NCBI RefSeq assembly: GCF_019039215.1
Contig: NZ_JAHNZZ010000001.1
Location: 861,307-900,923 of the forward strand
Reading direction: 5' to 3'
Origin: Bacillus sp. FJAT-29790
GTDB lineage: Bacteria > Bacillota > Bacilli > Bacillales > Cytobacillaceae
Length of the DNA stretch: 39,617 nt
Below, one piece after another: positions 17,051 to 25,539 of the stretch. The notes beneath the pieces are model-generated. The model was not told where the DNA came from. It saw only the letters and a list, made by a program, of their open reading frames with translations, and made no database searches. The position numbers were made by a program, and so were the translations under genes. The stretch's first letter is position 1, and every line of letters starts with the position of its first letter.

Positions 17051-17089
17051 ACGGCCAAAAGAAAAAATGGGTATTTTTTCATTGGCCGT
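17051..17089. promoter_or_regulatory. 39-bp nested dyad before an unknown two-gene unit
   Basis: Outer arms ACGGCCAA / TTGGCCGT are perfect. Inner arms AAAAAAT / ATTTTTT pair on the same axis with a four-base loop. The dyad ends 19 nt before the GAAGGGGG ribosome site of the next gene. It may be an operator, or a leader hairpin with terminator-like strength on either strand. Confidence 0.55.
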
Positions 17090-17119
17090 GGACAAGATAA
17101 AATCGGAAGGGGGTCAATC

Positions 17120-17392
17120 ATGACAAATTATTTAATTTTTGATCCATTAATTCAGATGGGAATCAAGCAGATAAAACGCGAATCGCTTTCAGATGAGGAA
17201 ATCATCAAGGAATCAGACAATATAGTAGACAGGATAGCGGGTTTTATGGAAGAAAGTGTTTCTGAACTGTTAAGAAATAACCCTGGGCTTACAACACACA
17301 TTAAGAATTGCATTCAAGAACAAATCAATACAACCCAAAAAATCGCCACTAGTTCACAGGAAAGCCAACTAACAATAACAATGGTGGTATGA
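17120..17392 (+). CDS. Unknown 90-residue protein, first of a two-gene unit
   Basis: ATG follows GAAGGGGG by 6-8 nt, a strong start. The product is soluble and mostly helical and acidic (SDEEIIKESDNIVDRIAGFM, then EESVSELLRNNPGLTTHIKN), with a Ser/Thr/Gln-rich end (TTQKIATSSQESQLTITMVV). There is no signal peptide, membrane helix or recognisable domain. Its stop overlaps the next start by 4 nt (ATGA), so the two products are translationally coupled and probably work together. Family and function unknown. Confidence 0.65.
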   Translation: MTNYLIFDPLIQMGIKQIKRESLSDEEIIKESDNIVDRIAGFMEESVSELLRNNPGLTTHIKNCIQEQINTTQKIATSSQESQLTITMVV

Positions 17393-17721
17393 TTCCAGAA
17401 AATAAATGGAAGCCAGGAAGTCAGTCTGGGATTGATGTTAACTTCCTAAACATTCCAGGAGTAGAAAACGCTACGAGTGAGTTCAAGTTTCCAGTAGGTT
17501 GTGATTATTTTACAATTAAAGGAATTATTATTAGGAAAGATCCTATTACGGTTAGTAGCTACACTAAAAATAAAGTATATCCAGCATTTAAATTGGTAGA
17601 CGGAGATGGGACAGTTAGAATAAGACCTGCTGAAGGTAGACCTAGTCAAAATGATAACTCGTACACATATAAAATCACAAGACATGTGGAGTGTGTGTCG
17701 AGACTGGTAAAGAAAAAGTGA
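17389..17721 (+). CDS. Unknown 110-residue protein, coupled to the preceding gene
   Basis: It starts in the ATGA overlap, with GGTGG just upstream. The product looks beta-rich: IDVNFLNIPGVENATSEFKF, then GCDYFTIKGIIIRKDPITVS and NKVYPAFKLVDGDGTVRIRP, with a basic C-terminus SRLVKKK. No signal peptide or transmembrane helix. I do not recognise a domain. The small size, coupling and upstream dyad would fit a self-regulated pair, but nothing specific supports toxin-antitoxin or phage identity. Confidence 0.6.
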   Translation: MIPENKWKPGSQSGIDVNFLNIPGVENATSEFKFPVGCDYFTIKGIIIRKDPITVSSYTKNKVYPAFKLVDGDGTVRIRPAEGRPSQNDNSYTYKITRHVECVSRLVKKK

Positions 17722-17829
17722 AACGGCAAGAATCAGGACTGTCATCTTCCAAGTTTTACTTGTAGTCAAAACGAAGAAAGCCTGCTAGAATTGCAACCAA
17801 AGTAACCACTCGAGGGGTTACTAACTTAA

Positions 17830-17892
17830 GTTTCGCAGCAGAAATCCAACATTAAAGCCTTGATATAACTAGGCTGTGAGGTGGTGCGAAAC
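17830..17892 (+). ncRNA. Candidate structured leader upstream of the RidA gene
   Basis: GTTTCGCA and TGCGAAAC form a perfect 8-bp outer stem enclosing AGCCT / AGGCT. A separate hairpin, GTAACC..GGTTAC, lies just upstream near 17801-17820. The structure ends 55 nt before the RidA start, in a 225-nt gene-free gap. I do not recognise a known riboswitch. This is a structural prediction by eye only. Confidence 0.3.
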
Positions 17893-17946
17893 ATGAGTTA
17901 ATAAATATATCTATTAAAAAATTTATCTAAAAGAGGGATACTATCC

Positions 17947-19218
17947 ATGAGCGGCTATAACGCAGTATTAGCAAGAAATACGGAAAATGCTCCAAACGGT
18001 ATCGGTACATATTCACAAACTGTAGCTTTCTCTCATTACAATCATCTCTCAGCTCAATTACCTATCGAACCCAAAACTGGTAAATTGGTAGCTGGTGGTA
18101 TAAAAGAGCAGGCTGAACAGTGCTTTAAAAATATCAAGGCAATTGTAGATAGCATCGATCATGTTATGAGCGATGTTATTAGAATCACTGTATTCGTTAA
18201 GAATATCAAAGATATTGACGCTGTAGACGAAGTTTATAAAACATTCTTCCCAACCTATGTTCCTACACGGACAAATGTCGCAGTTGCAGCTTTACCTATG
18301 GATGCTTTGGTGCAAATTGAAGCACTTGTTTCAAACGGTGAAGGTACAATTCCAAACGCACCACAAGCAGGCGACCTCATAAAGCTTACAAATAACACGG
18401 CAAATGCACCAACAAGTCCTTTATCTACACAAACTGTGTCTTTCTCTCATTACAATAATCTTTCAGCTCAATTACCTATCGATCCGAAAACGGGTAGATT
18501 GGTAGCTGGCGGTGTAAAAGAGCAGGCTGGACAGTGCTTAAAAAATATCAAAGCAATTTTAGAAAGTATCGACGTTCCTTTTGACGATATTGTTAAAATT
18601 AATATCTTCCTTAAAAACCTTTCGGATATTGAAGCCGTAAACGAAGTTTATACAACATTTTTCCCAGATTCGGCTATCGCCAGGACCGCAGCCTATGTCC
18701 CTGCACGGACAACAGTTGCAGCTTCAGCTCTACCTATGGATGCTTTGGTACAAATTGAAGCAGTGGTGTCACACGGAGATGGTACACCTCCACAAGCTGT
18801 TGAAGCCAGACATGGAATCGTTATATGGGCAAACAACACTGAAGATGCACCAAAGTGTTCTCTATCTACACAAACTGTAGCGTTTTCTCATTACAATCAC
18901 CTTTCAGCTCAATTACCTTTGGATCCAAAAACTGGTGGATTTGTAGCTGGTGGTGTAAAAGAGCAGGCTGAACAGTGCTTGAAAAATATCAAGGCAATTG
19001 TAGAAAGTATCGACCACGTTATGGACGATGTAGTTAAAGTAAATATCTTCCTTAAAAATATTGCGGATATAGATGCTGTAGACGAAGCTTACAAAACATT
19101 CTTCCCAGGCGGTGTTCCTGCACGAAGAACAATTGGCGTATCAGCTTTACCTAAAGATGCTTTAGTCCAAATCGATGCAGTTGTAGCAAACGCTGAAGGA
19201 ACACATCCAAAAGCATAA
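17947..19218 (+). CDS. Triple-domain RidA (YjgF/UK114) protein
   Basis: RidA proteins are normally about 125-residue trimers that hydrolyse reactive enamine/imine intermediates. Here one 423-residue chain holds three complete domains, at about 1-140, 141-285 and 286-423. Each repeats (S)TQTVxFSHYNxLSAQLP, DPKTGxxVAGGVKEQA, QCLKNIKAI and ALPxDALVQI(E/D)A. The arginine that binds the substrate carboxylate is kept in each (VPTR, VPAR, VPAR). The glutamate after VQI is present in domains 1 and 2 but is Asp in domain 3. The DNA is also strongly similar between units, which points to recent internal duplication. The chain could fold as a pseudo-trimer with three non-equivalent sites (inference). 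GAGGGA ribosome site, terminator after. Confidence 0.9.
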   Translation: MSGYNAVLARNTENAPNGIGTYSQTVAFSHYNHLSAQLPIEPKTGKLVAGGIKEQAEQCFKNIKAIVDSIDHVMSDVIRITVFVKNIKDIDAVDEVYKTFFPTYVPTRTNVAVAALPMDALVQIEALVSNGEGTIPNAPQAGDLIKLTNNTANAPTSPLSTQTVSFSHYNNLSAQLPIDPKTGRLVAGGVKEQAGQCLKNIKAILESIDVPFDDIVKINIFLKNLSDIEAVNEVYTTFFPDSAIARTAAYVPARTTVAASALPMDALVQIEAVVSHGDGTPPQAVEARHGIVIWANNTEDAPKCSLSTQTVAFSHYNHLSAQLPLDPKTGGFVAGGVKEQAEQCLKNIKAIVESIDHVMDDVVKVNIFLKNIADIDAVDEAYKTFFPGGVPARRTIGVSALPKDALVQIDAVVANAEGTHPKA

Positions 19219-19309
19219 CAGGCATTTGTTTATAAATTCAGGAACTATCAAAGTTACTTGTTAATGCCGATGGTGAATTCGAAATCGCATATCCTATTCA
19301 TAAAAAGGG

Positions 19310-19347
19310 GCTGTCTCAAATGAAAAGCGAGACAGCTTTTGTTTTTT
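19310..19347 (+). terminator. Terminator of the RidA gene
   Basis: GCTGTCTC and GAGACAGC form a perfect 8-bp stem, followed by TTTTGTTTTTT. Confidence 0.8.
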
Positions 19348-19360
19348 AACAGTGCAGATG

Positions 19361-19411
19361 AAAAAGCATCGAGATTTTAGCCGATTATGGCAGAAATCTT
19401 GATGCTTTTTT
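19361..19411 (+). terminator. Second terminator-like hairpin
   Basis: AAAAAGCATCGAGATTT pairs with AAATCTTGATGCTTTTTT with one mismatch. Being near-symmetric it could also end minus-strand transcription from the transposase remnant. Confidence 0.6.
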
Positions 19412-19453
19412 AGTTTCCGGGCATAACAAAAAAAACTGGGTTAGCATGCGAAT

Positions 19454-19660
19454 CTATGCGATTGAATTTTTATAGAGGGTAACACTTAAACTTTGAGTTT
19501 GGATACTTTTGTGAAGTTTGTTCAGTTTATAGCCAAAACACAGAAGCATAAACCCAACCTTCACACTTTGTTTCTCTCTTGTTAAAAATCTTCGAACTCC
19601 GTAATCTTCCTTTAAAAAACTCCGAATACACCTTCCGCTTGGATTGATCGATTCATTCGC
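19454..19660 (-). pseudogene. C-terminal remnant of an IS1182-family transposase
   Basis: On the minus strand one frame gives RSIQAEGVFGVF and stops. One base further, the next frame reads LKEDYGVRRFLTREKQSVKV, then GFMLLCFGYKLNKLHKSIQ and a TAG at 19456-19454. The pattern AEGVFG.lKEDYGfRRFl.Rg...V..efllLcfgyNinKLH is the C-terminal end of IS1182-type DDE transposases. Everything upstream is missing and the frame is broken, so the element is dead. The gap 19661-20144 holds the inverted repeat at 19729 and otherwise no gene I can support. Confidence 0.7.
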
Positions 19661-19728
19661 AAGAAAATTCCAAGCGGGCTAATAATGTTCTCAAGGGGTC
19701 TGTAAAGACTTTATCAAGATAATTGAAT

Positions 19729-19788
19729 AATTGTTCAGAATAAAGCTCTCAAACCACAACAAGTTTGAAAGTTTTATTGCGAACAATT
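19729..19788. repeat. Long imperfect inverted repeat
   Basis: Arms of 26 nt at 19729-19754 and 19763-19788 match at 22 positions around an 8-nt loop (AATTGTTC...TCAAAC / GTTTGA...GAACAATT). It lies beside the IS1182 remnant and may be a mobile-element relic or a small hairpin transcript. Confidence 0.45.
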
Positions 19789-20144
19789 TTTACTAAATGG
19801 TAAAGTTGTAGCAGCACTACAAGGTGCCGAACAGAAATGGTGCCCGTTCCAATCTAAAAAGAGCAGAGGATAGGACTCTAAAAAAGCGGATCATTATAAT
19901 TCCTTTTAAAGAAAATTCCCTTTCGCCAAGGCCCCAATAGGTCCTCAAGACATCATTTTTGTCTACTCAAGGCATGTTGAAGCGGTCACGAAATTGAAGT
20001 TAATTTTGTAACCACCTAAAAAAAATTATAAAAGCTCTAGTCTATTAACTAGGGCTCTTCGTTATGGGAGGTGCGAGAATATTTCATTCATGTAATAATA
20101 GAATACAATATTCACTATTTATAACGATTTAGGAGAGGAATTAG

Positions 20145-21041
20145 ATGTATGCTAAGCTAAAGTTTGCACTATCCATGGCCATATTCGGATCAATCGGTCT
20201 ATTTTCAGAAAAAACAGGTCTGCACTCGATAGAATTAGTTTTTATCCGATGCCTCAGTGCAAGTATCCTTTTAGGAGCCATATGGGGATTTAGTACACTA
20301 AAAACAAAACAACAGGTGAAAATTACGATTCCTCGTCGGGAATATTACCTTGCTTTATTATGCGGATTATTTCTTATCATCAATTGGGTCTTTTTCTTTC
20401 GATCTTTAGAAGTTATGTCTATTACAGTGGCCGTATCTATTTATCATTTGGCACCTGTGATTGTGCTTCTCGTAGGCTCTTTCATCTTTAAAGAAAAATT
20501 AACAGGAATGGGATTGGCCTTTTTCTTTGTTTGTCTTTTAGGAACATTGTTAGTTGGAGGCATTCATCAGCACACAAGTATTGCTGGGTTTTTATCCACG
20601 GGTGTTTTATGGGCGTTTGCAGCAGCGCTCTTCTACGCTCTTACGTCGATCACGGGAAAGGGAATTCAATTGCTCAGTCCTCTAGTAACAACCGTCATTC
20701 AAACGAGTCTCGGTGTATTATTATTGATGCCACTAGTGGATTGGTCATACTTTACCCAACTTACCTCTGAAAACTGGTTCTATATTCTTGTTACTGGATT
20801 TATCCATACTGGCTTTGTCTATTACTTGTTTTTCAATAGTTTGCGAGAATTAAAGGCTCAAACGATCGCACTATTAGTCTTTGTTGATCCCGTTGTTGCC
20901 ATCTTATTGGATGTAACTATTTTGAACTATCGTCCGGATGTCTATCAGCTTCTCGGAATATTGCTCGTATTTGTGGGGATCAGTTATTCTCCTAAAAAAG
21001 AAAGAAGTGTAGAAAAGAGTAAATTTATTCGCACAAGCTAA
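20145..21041 (+). CDS. EamA/DMT-family transporter
   Basis: A 298-residue protein with ten hydrophobic helices in two EamA halves, the usual drug/metabolite transporter layout. The first half starts AKLKFALSMAIFGSIGLFSE and includes the conserved LEVMSITVAVSIYHLAPVIV and FKEKLT. The second half has LWAFAAALFYALTSITGKGI and DPVVAILLDVTILNYRPDVY. The basic tail (KKERSVEKSK) should be inside. Substrates in the family include amino acids and metabolites and cannot be read here. AGGAG lies 9 nt before ATG. It is a single gene with a strong terminator. Confidence 0.88.
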   Translation: MYAKLKFALSMAIFGSIGLFSEKTGLHSIELVFIRCLSASILLGAIWGFSTLKTKQQVKITIPRREYYLALLCGLFLIINWVFFFRSLEVMSITVAVSIYHLAPVIVLLVGSFIFKEKLTGMGLAFFFVCLLGTLLVGGIHQHTSIAGFLSTGVLWAFAAALFYALTSITGKGIQLLSPLVTTVIQTSLGVLLLMPLVDWSYFTQLTSENWFYILVTGFIHTGFVYYLFFNSLRELKAQTIALLVFVDPVVAILLDVTILNYRPDVYQLLGILLVFVGISYSPKKERSVEKSKFIRTS

Positions 21042-21134
21042 TTGTACATAGCACGCTGTTTGGTAAGAAAAAGCGTGTTATAAGCTCGGCTAATTGGCTC
21101 ATATCTGCTCGGTTAGTTTTGTATATTCAACTTT

Positions 21135-21180
21135 AAAACCCAGCTACCTTCACATAAGAAGGTTAGCTGGGTTTCTTTAT
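21135..21180. terminator. Strong terminator after the EamA gene
   Basis: AACCCAGCTACCTTC and GAAGGTTAGCTGGGTT form a long stem with one bulge and a short loop, followed by TCTTTATT. It lies between convergent genes and could serve both. Confidence 0.8.
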
Positions 21181-21267
21181 TATTTATTTCTAATCTTTAT
21201 AGAACTATTCCACTCTGTTATCCAAGGAGTCTCACCAGAAAATCTAGTTACGTCAGAACTCACTGTG

Positions 21268-22533
21268 TCAAGACACATTTTCTTCAGCTGTATATTCCTT
21301 TAATGGGTTAAACTGTTTCTCGCTTTTCGCAAGAACAACTGTTGCCACTGCGTTACCAATTAGATTTGTTATAGCACGTGCCTCTGACATAAAGCGGTCT
21401 ACACCCAATAGCAGAGCTATACCTTCAACTGGAATAGGGCTGCCTGGAAGAGACGTCAACGTTGCGGCCAATGTAATAATGGCAGAACCAGTTACTCCTG
21501 CAGAACCCTTAGAGGTAAGCATCAGCACCCCGAGTACTATGGCAATTTGCATCCATGAAAGGTCGATGCCATAGGCTTGGGCGATAAACAAACAGGCCAT
21601 AGTGTAATAAATACACTGTCCATCTGGGTTAAATGCATATCCAGTTGGAACTACAAAGCCGGTAATTGACTTAGAACAACCATACTTTTGCATTTTATCG
21701 ATTAAACTTGGCAAAGCAGACTCTGAAGAAGAAGTTCCCAGGACAAGAATAATCTCTTCTTTGATATGTTTAATTAAGTTGAAAATGCTAAATCCGTAAA
21801 ACTTGCATATAGCCCCCAATACAACTACAACAAACACAAACATTGTGGCGTAAACAGCACCTAGCATTTTACCGAGTGAAAAAAGAGACTCAATGCCAAA
21901 ATTCCCGATTGTATACGCCATAGCTCCGCCAGCCGCCAAAGGCGAGAATTTCATAATCATAGAAACAATCTTAAAAAACACGTCATTAATTTTTTCGAAG
22001 AAAGTAATAAGCGGTTTTCCGTTCTCCCCCAAAGAAGAAAGCGCAACGGCAAACAATAAAGCAAAGAACAAGATTGGAAGCATAGAACCGGTGGTAAAAG
22101 CCCCTATAGCACTATCTGGGACAATGCTTAAAATAAAATCTTTGAATGTAAGGCTGGTTCCTGCAGCTTGTTCTGTAATTTTCGCAACATCAGCAGCACC
22201 TTTACTAGCACCACTTGTATCCAAACCATCACCGGGTCTGACAATTAACATAACCACTAACCCGATGACTAAGGCAAAAGTTGTCACAACTTCAAAATAG
22301 ATTAATGATTTAGTTCCAATTTTTCCGATCTTCTTCATGTCCCCCATACTGGCAAAACCTAGAACAATGGTAAGGAAAATAATTGGACCGATGACCATCT
22401 TAATCATTTTTATGAATATATCTACTAGGATTTTTAATTGAACACCAAAATCAGGGAATAGATATCCAATCAAAATACCAGTAAAGATGGCGAATACCAC
22501 CTGTACAGTTAAATTTTTTAGAATTTTTTTCAT
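21268..22533 (-). CDS. DctA-like dicarboxylate:cation symporter (DAACS family)
   Basis: Imports C4-dicarboxylates or acidic amino acids with sodium or protons. The 421-residue length is normal. Family landmarks are IKMIKMVIGPIIFLTIVLGF, the serine-rich hairpin GTSSSESALPSLIDKMQKYG, CSKSITGFVVPTGYAFNPDG (the conserved substrate/ion-site motif, PTGYxFNxDG), SKGSAGVTGSAIITLAATL, and ALLLGVDRFMSEARAITNLIGN. This pattern is closer to DctA than to GltP/GltT by eye. Divergent from a hydro-lyase/FAH operon, it probably supplies their substrate (tartrate, fumarate or a related acid). GAGAGAGGA lies 6 nt before ATG. Confidence 0.88.
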   Translation of the reverse strand: MKKILKNLTVQVVFAIFTGILIGYLFPDFGVQLKILVDIFIKMIKMVIGPIIFLTIVLGFASMGDMKKIGKIGTKSLIYFEVVTTFALVIGLVVMLIVRPGDGLDTSGASKGAADVAKITEQAAGTSLTFKDFILSIVPDSAIGAFTTGSMLPILFFALLFAVALSSLGENGKPLITFFEKINDVFFKIVSMIMKFSPLAAGGAMAYTIGNFGIESLFSLGKMLGAVYATMFVFVVVVLGAICKFYGFSIFNLIKHIKEEIILVLGTSSSESALPSLIDKMQKYGCSKSITGFVVPTGYAFNPDGQCIYYTMACLFIAQAYGIDLSWMQIAIVLGVLMLTSKGSAGVTGSAIITLAATLTSLPGSPIPVEGIALLLGVDRFMSEARAITNLIGNAVATVVLAKSEKQFNPLKEYTAEENVS

Positions 22534-22860
22534 GCAGATTCCTCTCTCTCCATATTTAAATGTAATATGGTCTTCATTTTAGATTTCTAAGCTACTCTAG
22601 TTAGAAACTATAGTCTGCAAAAATTTTAGCGATAGGAGCACATACAAAAATGTTTACTCCTTATGATAATACGAAAAAACGAATGATTTCTTTTTACCCA
22701 ATCTACTTTTTCTTCATATTTTTGTGTGATGTGCATTTTTTCTAATATCAAAGTTATCACCGAGATTTTGAAAGCGCATCCAATAATATCACTCCTTTAT
22801 TTCTAAATTAATGGTGCAAGGAAGTAAATCAGTAGAATACCATTGCACAAATTTTATATT

Positions 22861-22872
22861 AATGCATACATT
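22861..22872. promoter_or_regulatory. AATGCATACATT near-palindrome, possible second GntR site
   Basis: It resembles the ATGTATACAT site at 23036 and lies in the same divergent gap, 330 nt upstream of the dctA-like start. The gap 22534-23100 is otherwise AT-rich and I see no gene in it. Confidence 0.3.
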
Positions 22873-23026
22873 AATGTCAATATAATTTTTAGAATATTTA
22901 GCCACGTCGTGTTATGATAACTTAAAAAAACACTATTGGTCATATTTAAACGCAACGATACCAAGGATTTTGTTCGTTGTTTGTCAATGTTCGGAATCTT
23001 ATTTTTATTAAAATAAATAAAGGGTA

Positions 23027-23055
23027 TTGACCGTTATGTATACATTGTTTAATAA
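23027..23055 (+). promoter_or_regulatory. Sigma-A promoter with palindromic operator in the spacer
   Basis: TTGACC (-35), 17 bases, TAATAA (-10). The perfect palindrome ATGTATACAT (23036-23045) lies wholly inside the spacer, the ideal place for repression by the FCD-type GntR regulator encoded at the end of the cluster. The start of the hydro-lyase gene is 46 nt downstream. Confidence 0.6.
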
Positions 23056-23100
23056 TTAGCTTATAAGATATTCAAATTAAAGATAAAAAGGAGAGTTATT

Positions 23101-24012
23101 ATGAGTATTGTTATGGATAAGACACAGCAAAAAGAAAAGATGACGGATTTGATGGCGAAGTTTGTATCCCTTGTCAGCTACAAACTTCCTGATGATGTGG
23201 AAAATAAACTGAGGGAACTAAGTGAAGAGGAAAATAATCCACTTGCAAAAATCATCTATAAAACTATGTTTGATAACCAGAAGCTAGCTTATGAGTTGAA
23301 GAGACCTTCATGTCAGGACACAGGAGTACTTCAGTTTTTTGTAAAGTGTGGCCAGAATTTCCCGTTGATTGGGCAATTAGATAGTATTCTAAAGGATAGT
23401 GTGTTTAAGTCTACTAAAGAAACCCCATTGCGACATAATTCTGTAGAAACATTTGATGAATACAATACAGGGAAGAATATCGGTGAAGGCTCACCAAGTA
23501 TCTTCTGGGAGATTGAAGAAGACAGTGACAAAGTAGAAATCTATACGTATATGGCAGGAGGAGGCTGTACCCTTCCTGGAGTGGCGACAGTTCTAATGCC
23601 GGGTGAAGGTTATGAAGGTGTAGTAAAGTTTGTGCTGGACCGGATGACTAGTTATGGAGTCAACGCTTGCCCTCCACTACTTGTAGGTGTCGGCGTCGGT
23701 ACTTCTGTTGAAACAGCAGCTATGAATTCTAAAAAAGCACTTATGAGACCTGTTGGAAGTCGGAATGAAAATGAAAATGCAGCGAAGATGGAAAAGCTGC
23801 TTGAAGATGGAATAAACGCAATTGGTTTAGGGCCTCAGGGACTTAAAGGATCTAAATCTGTTATGGGTGTAAACGTTGTGAACACATCAAGACATCCTTC
23901 TACGATTGGAGTTGCAGTTAATACAGGGTGTTGGTCCCATAGAAGAGGAAAGATTACTTTTGACAGTCATTTGAACTATGAAATTAGTACTCACGAGGGG
24001 GTAATGCTATGA
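23101..24012 (+). CDS. Class I fumarase / L-tartrate dehydratase alpha subunit
   Basis: Catalytic subunit of a two-subunit, oxygen-sensitive [4Fe-4S] hydro-lyase. In this family it converts fumarate to malate or L-tartrate to oxaloacetate. The 303-residue length fits the alpha-type subunit. Three cysteines sit in the expected cluster contexts: SCQDTG (Cys71), [13 protein letters not shown] (Cys190) and [10 protein letters not shown] (Cys277). [20 protein letters not shown] is the other conserved patch. AAGGAG lies 8 nt before ATG, and the stop overlaps the beta gene start by 4 nt. The FAH-family gene and DctA-like symporter nearby favour a tartrate-type or other C4-acid pathway over housekeeping fumarase (inference). 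Confidence 0.88.
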   Translation: MSIVMDKTQQKEKMTDLMAKFVSLVSYKLPDDVENKLRELSEEENNPLAKIIYKTMFDNQKLAYELKRPSCQDTGVLQFFVKCGQNFPLIGQLDSILKDSVFKSTKETPLRHNSVETFDEYNTGKNIGEGSPSIFWEIEEDSDKVEIYTYMAGGGCTLPGVATVLMPGEGYEGVVKFVLDRMTSYGVNACPPLLVGVGVGTSVETAAMNSKKALMRPVGSRNENENAAKMEKLLEDGINAIGLGPQGLKGSKSVMGVNVVNTSRHPSTIGVAVNTGCWSHRRGKITFDSHLNYEISTHEGVML

Positions 24013-24620
24013 GTAAGAAAGTATTAACAACACCTATTAAGGATGATGATCTTAAGGATATAAAAATTGGCGACATTATTTACCTTACAGGTACACTCGT
24101 TACTTGCAGGGATGTTGCGCATAGAAGACTCATTGAAGAAAAAATCCCTTTACCCGTTGATCTTAAAGGGAAAGCCATATTCCACGCTGGTCCCATTGTT
24201 AGAGATCTTGGAAATGAAGAGTACGAGATCGTTTCTATTGGTCCAACAACGAGTATGAGAATGGAAAAGTTCGAAAAGGAATTCATCGAAGAAACGGGTG
24301 TTAAACTCATTGTTGGAAAAGGCGGAATGGGTAAGAACACTGAAGAAGGATGTAAGGCTCATAGAGCGTTGCATCTCGTCTTTCCAGCTGGAAATGCTGT
24401 TTTTGCGGCAACAAAGGTTGAACGTATCAGAGAAGTACACTGGAAAGACCTTGGAATGCCTGAGTCTCTTTGGGTATGTGAAGTGAATGAATTCGGTCCT
24501 CTTATTGTTTCCATTGATACAGAAGGAAATAACATCTATGAAGAAAATAAGGTGGAGTTTAATAAAAAGAAGGAAGAACAATATGAGTTAATCAGTCAGC
24601 AGGTAAGATTCATCAAATAA
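24009..24620 (+). CDS. Class I fumarase / L-tartrate dehydratase beta subunit
   Basis: Partner of the preceding subunit; the two correspond to the N- and C-terminal parts of single-chain class I fumarases. The 203-residue product shows the swivelling beta-domain landmarks: [56 protein letters not shown] and [13 protein letters not shown], then [24 protein letters not shown] overlap with the alpha gene ensures paired synthesis. It cannot be decided from sequence alone whether the substrate is fumarate, tartrate or another hydroxy-diacid. Confidence 0.88.
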   Translation: MSKKVLTTPIKDDDLKDIKIGDIIYLTGTLVTCRDVAHRRLIEEKIPLPVDLKGKAIFHAGPIVRDLGNEEYEIVSIGPTTSMRMEKFEKEFIEETGVKLIVGKGGMGKNTEEGCKAHRALHLVFPAGNAVFAATKVERIREVHWKDLGMPESLWVCEVNEFGPLIVSIDTEGNNIYEENKVEFNKKKEEQYELISQQVRFIK

Positions 24621-24640
24621 GTTATGGAGTTGGTGTGATC

Positions 24641-25438
24641 ATGCAGGTACTACAAAAAACTCAAACGATCGTTCGCTATCAGCGACATAACGGAAAAGTA
24701 TATTTTGGAATGCTTGAAGATGATGAAATTTTACAATTGTCTAGTGATTTTACTGAAATTGTAAACAACGAACTGAAATTTGATGGATCAAGAGTTAAAT
24801 ATAGTGATGTGAAGATTTTAGAGCCAGTCGTACCCTCAAAAATTGTTAATTTTGGCTGGACATATGCTGAACATGCAAAAGAGACTGGGGGGGAGGCTAA
24901 TCTGAAAGAGCCGTTCTTGTTTTTAAAACCAACCTCTTCCGTGATTCCGGATCAGGGGGAAATCATACTTCCGTCAAGTGATTTAACCAAGCAGGTGGAA
25001 ATGGAAGGGGAAGTGGCACTTGTAATTGGGAAACGCGGTAAAAATATAAATCAAGAAGAGGCATTGGAGTATGTTTTTGGCTGTACGATATTTAATGATG
25101 TGACTGCAAGAGATCTAACAAAATCGGATCCCCAGTTTACACGCGGCAAAGGTTTTGATACTTTTGGCCCGTTGGGTCCATGTATTGTGAAGGGGATAGA
25201 TCCAACCAATTTACGAATCACTACAACATTAAACGGCAAAGTCGTACAAGAGGGTAATACGAATCAAATGTCGCTTTCCATTCCTTTCCTAATCAGCTGG
25301 ATTTCACAGGTTATGACACTGGAGCCAGGTGATATTTTGGCTACTGGCTCACCTTCTGGAAGTTGTCCAATGAAGTCGGGAGATGTTGTGGTTGTTGAAG
25401 TAGAGCAGATTGGTAAGCTTCAAAACTATGTAAAATAG
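24641..25438 (+). CDS. Fumarylacetoacetate hydrolase (FAH) family enzyme
   Basis: About 265 residues with a full FAH fold: KIVNFGWTYAEHAKETGG, EPFLFLKPTSSVI, the metal-binding MEGEVALVIGKRG, FGCTIFNDVTARDL, GKGFDTFGPLGPCIV and LEPGDILATGSPSG. Family members hydrolyse or decarboxylate beta-keto acids, and some (FAHD1-like) are oxaloacetate decarboxylases. Behind a hydro-lyase that could make oxaloacetate, decarboxylation to pyruvate is an attractive guess. The more usual GTPxGVG near the end is replaced by GSPSGSCPMKSGD. A GTG at 24635 is an alternative start; GGAG lies 5 nt from it and 11 nt from this ATG. Third gene of the operon. Confidence 0.85.
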   Translation: MQVLQKTQTIVRYQRHNGKVYFGMLEDDEILQLSSDFTEIVNNELKFDGSRVKYSDVKILEPVVPSKIVNFGWTYAEHAKETGGEANLKEPFLFLKPTSSVIPDQGEIILPSSDLTKQVEMEGEVALVIGKRGKNINQEEALEYVFGCTIFNDVTARDLTKSDPQFTRGKGFDTFGPLGPCIVKGIDPTNLRITTTLNGKVVQEGNTNQMSLSIPFLISWISQVMTLEPGDILATGSPSGSCPMKSGDVVVVEVEQIGKLQNYVK

Positions 25439-25447
25439 TACTAACAA

Positions 25448-25493
25448 AAAAGGCTGTAGTTGATTTCAGTGAAATCTCTACAGCCTTGTTTTT
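25448..25493 (+). terminator. Terminator of the hydro-lyase/FAH operon
   Basis: AAGGCTGTAG and CTACAGCCTT form a perfect 10-bp stem extended by GATTTCA / TGAAATC, followed by GTTTTT. The gntR gene converges from the other side. Confidence 0.85.
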
Positions 25494-25539
25494 CCTTTCA
25501 ATCATATGGATTCTTACATCACTGAAAAGTCGTCTTGCA

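Noticed and set aside
17120..17721. Toxin-antitoxin module
   Set aside because: Size and coupling fit, but neither protein shows a toxin or DNA-binding motif, so I left them as unknown.
19800..19870. Short frame GKVVAALQGAEQKWCPFQSK
   Set aside because: It reads like protein but is only about 25 codons, lacks a start and ribosome site, and resembles no family I know.
24150..24581. 143-residue minus-strand frame opposite the beta subunit gene
   Set aside because: Antisense to a well-conserved hydro-lyase subunit, Phe/Ser-rich, no start signals.
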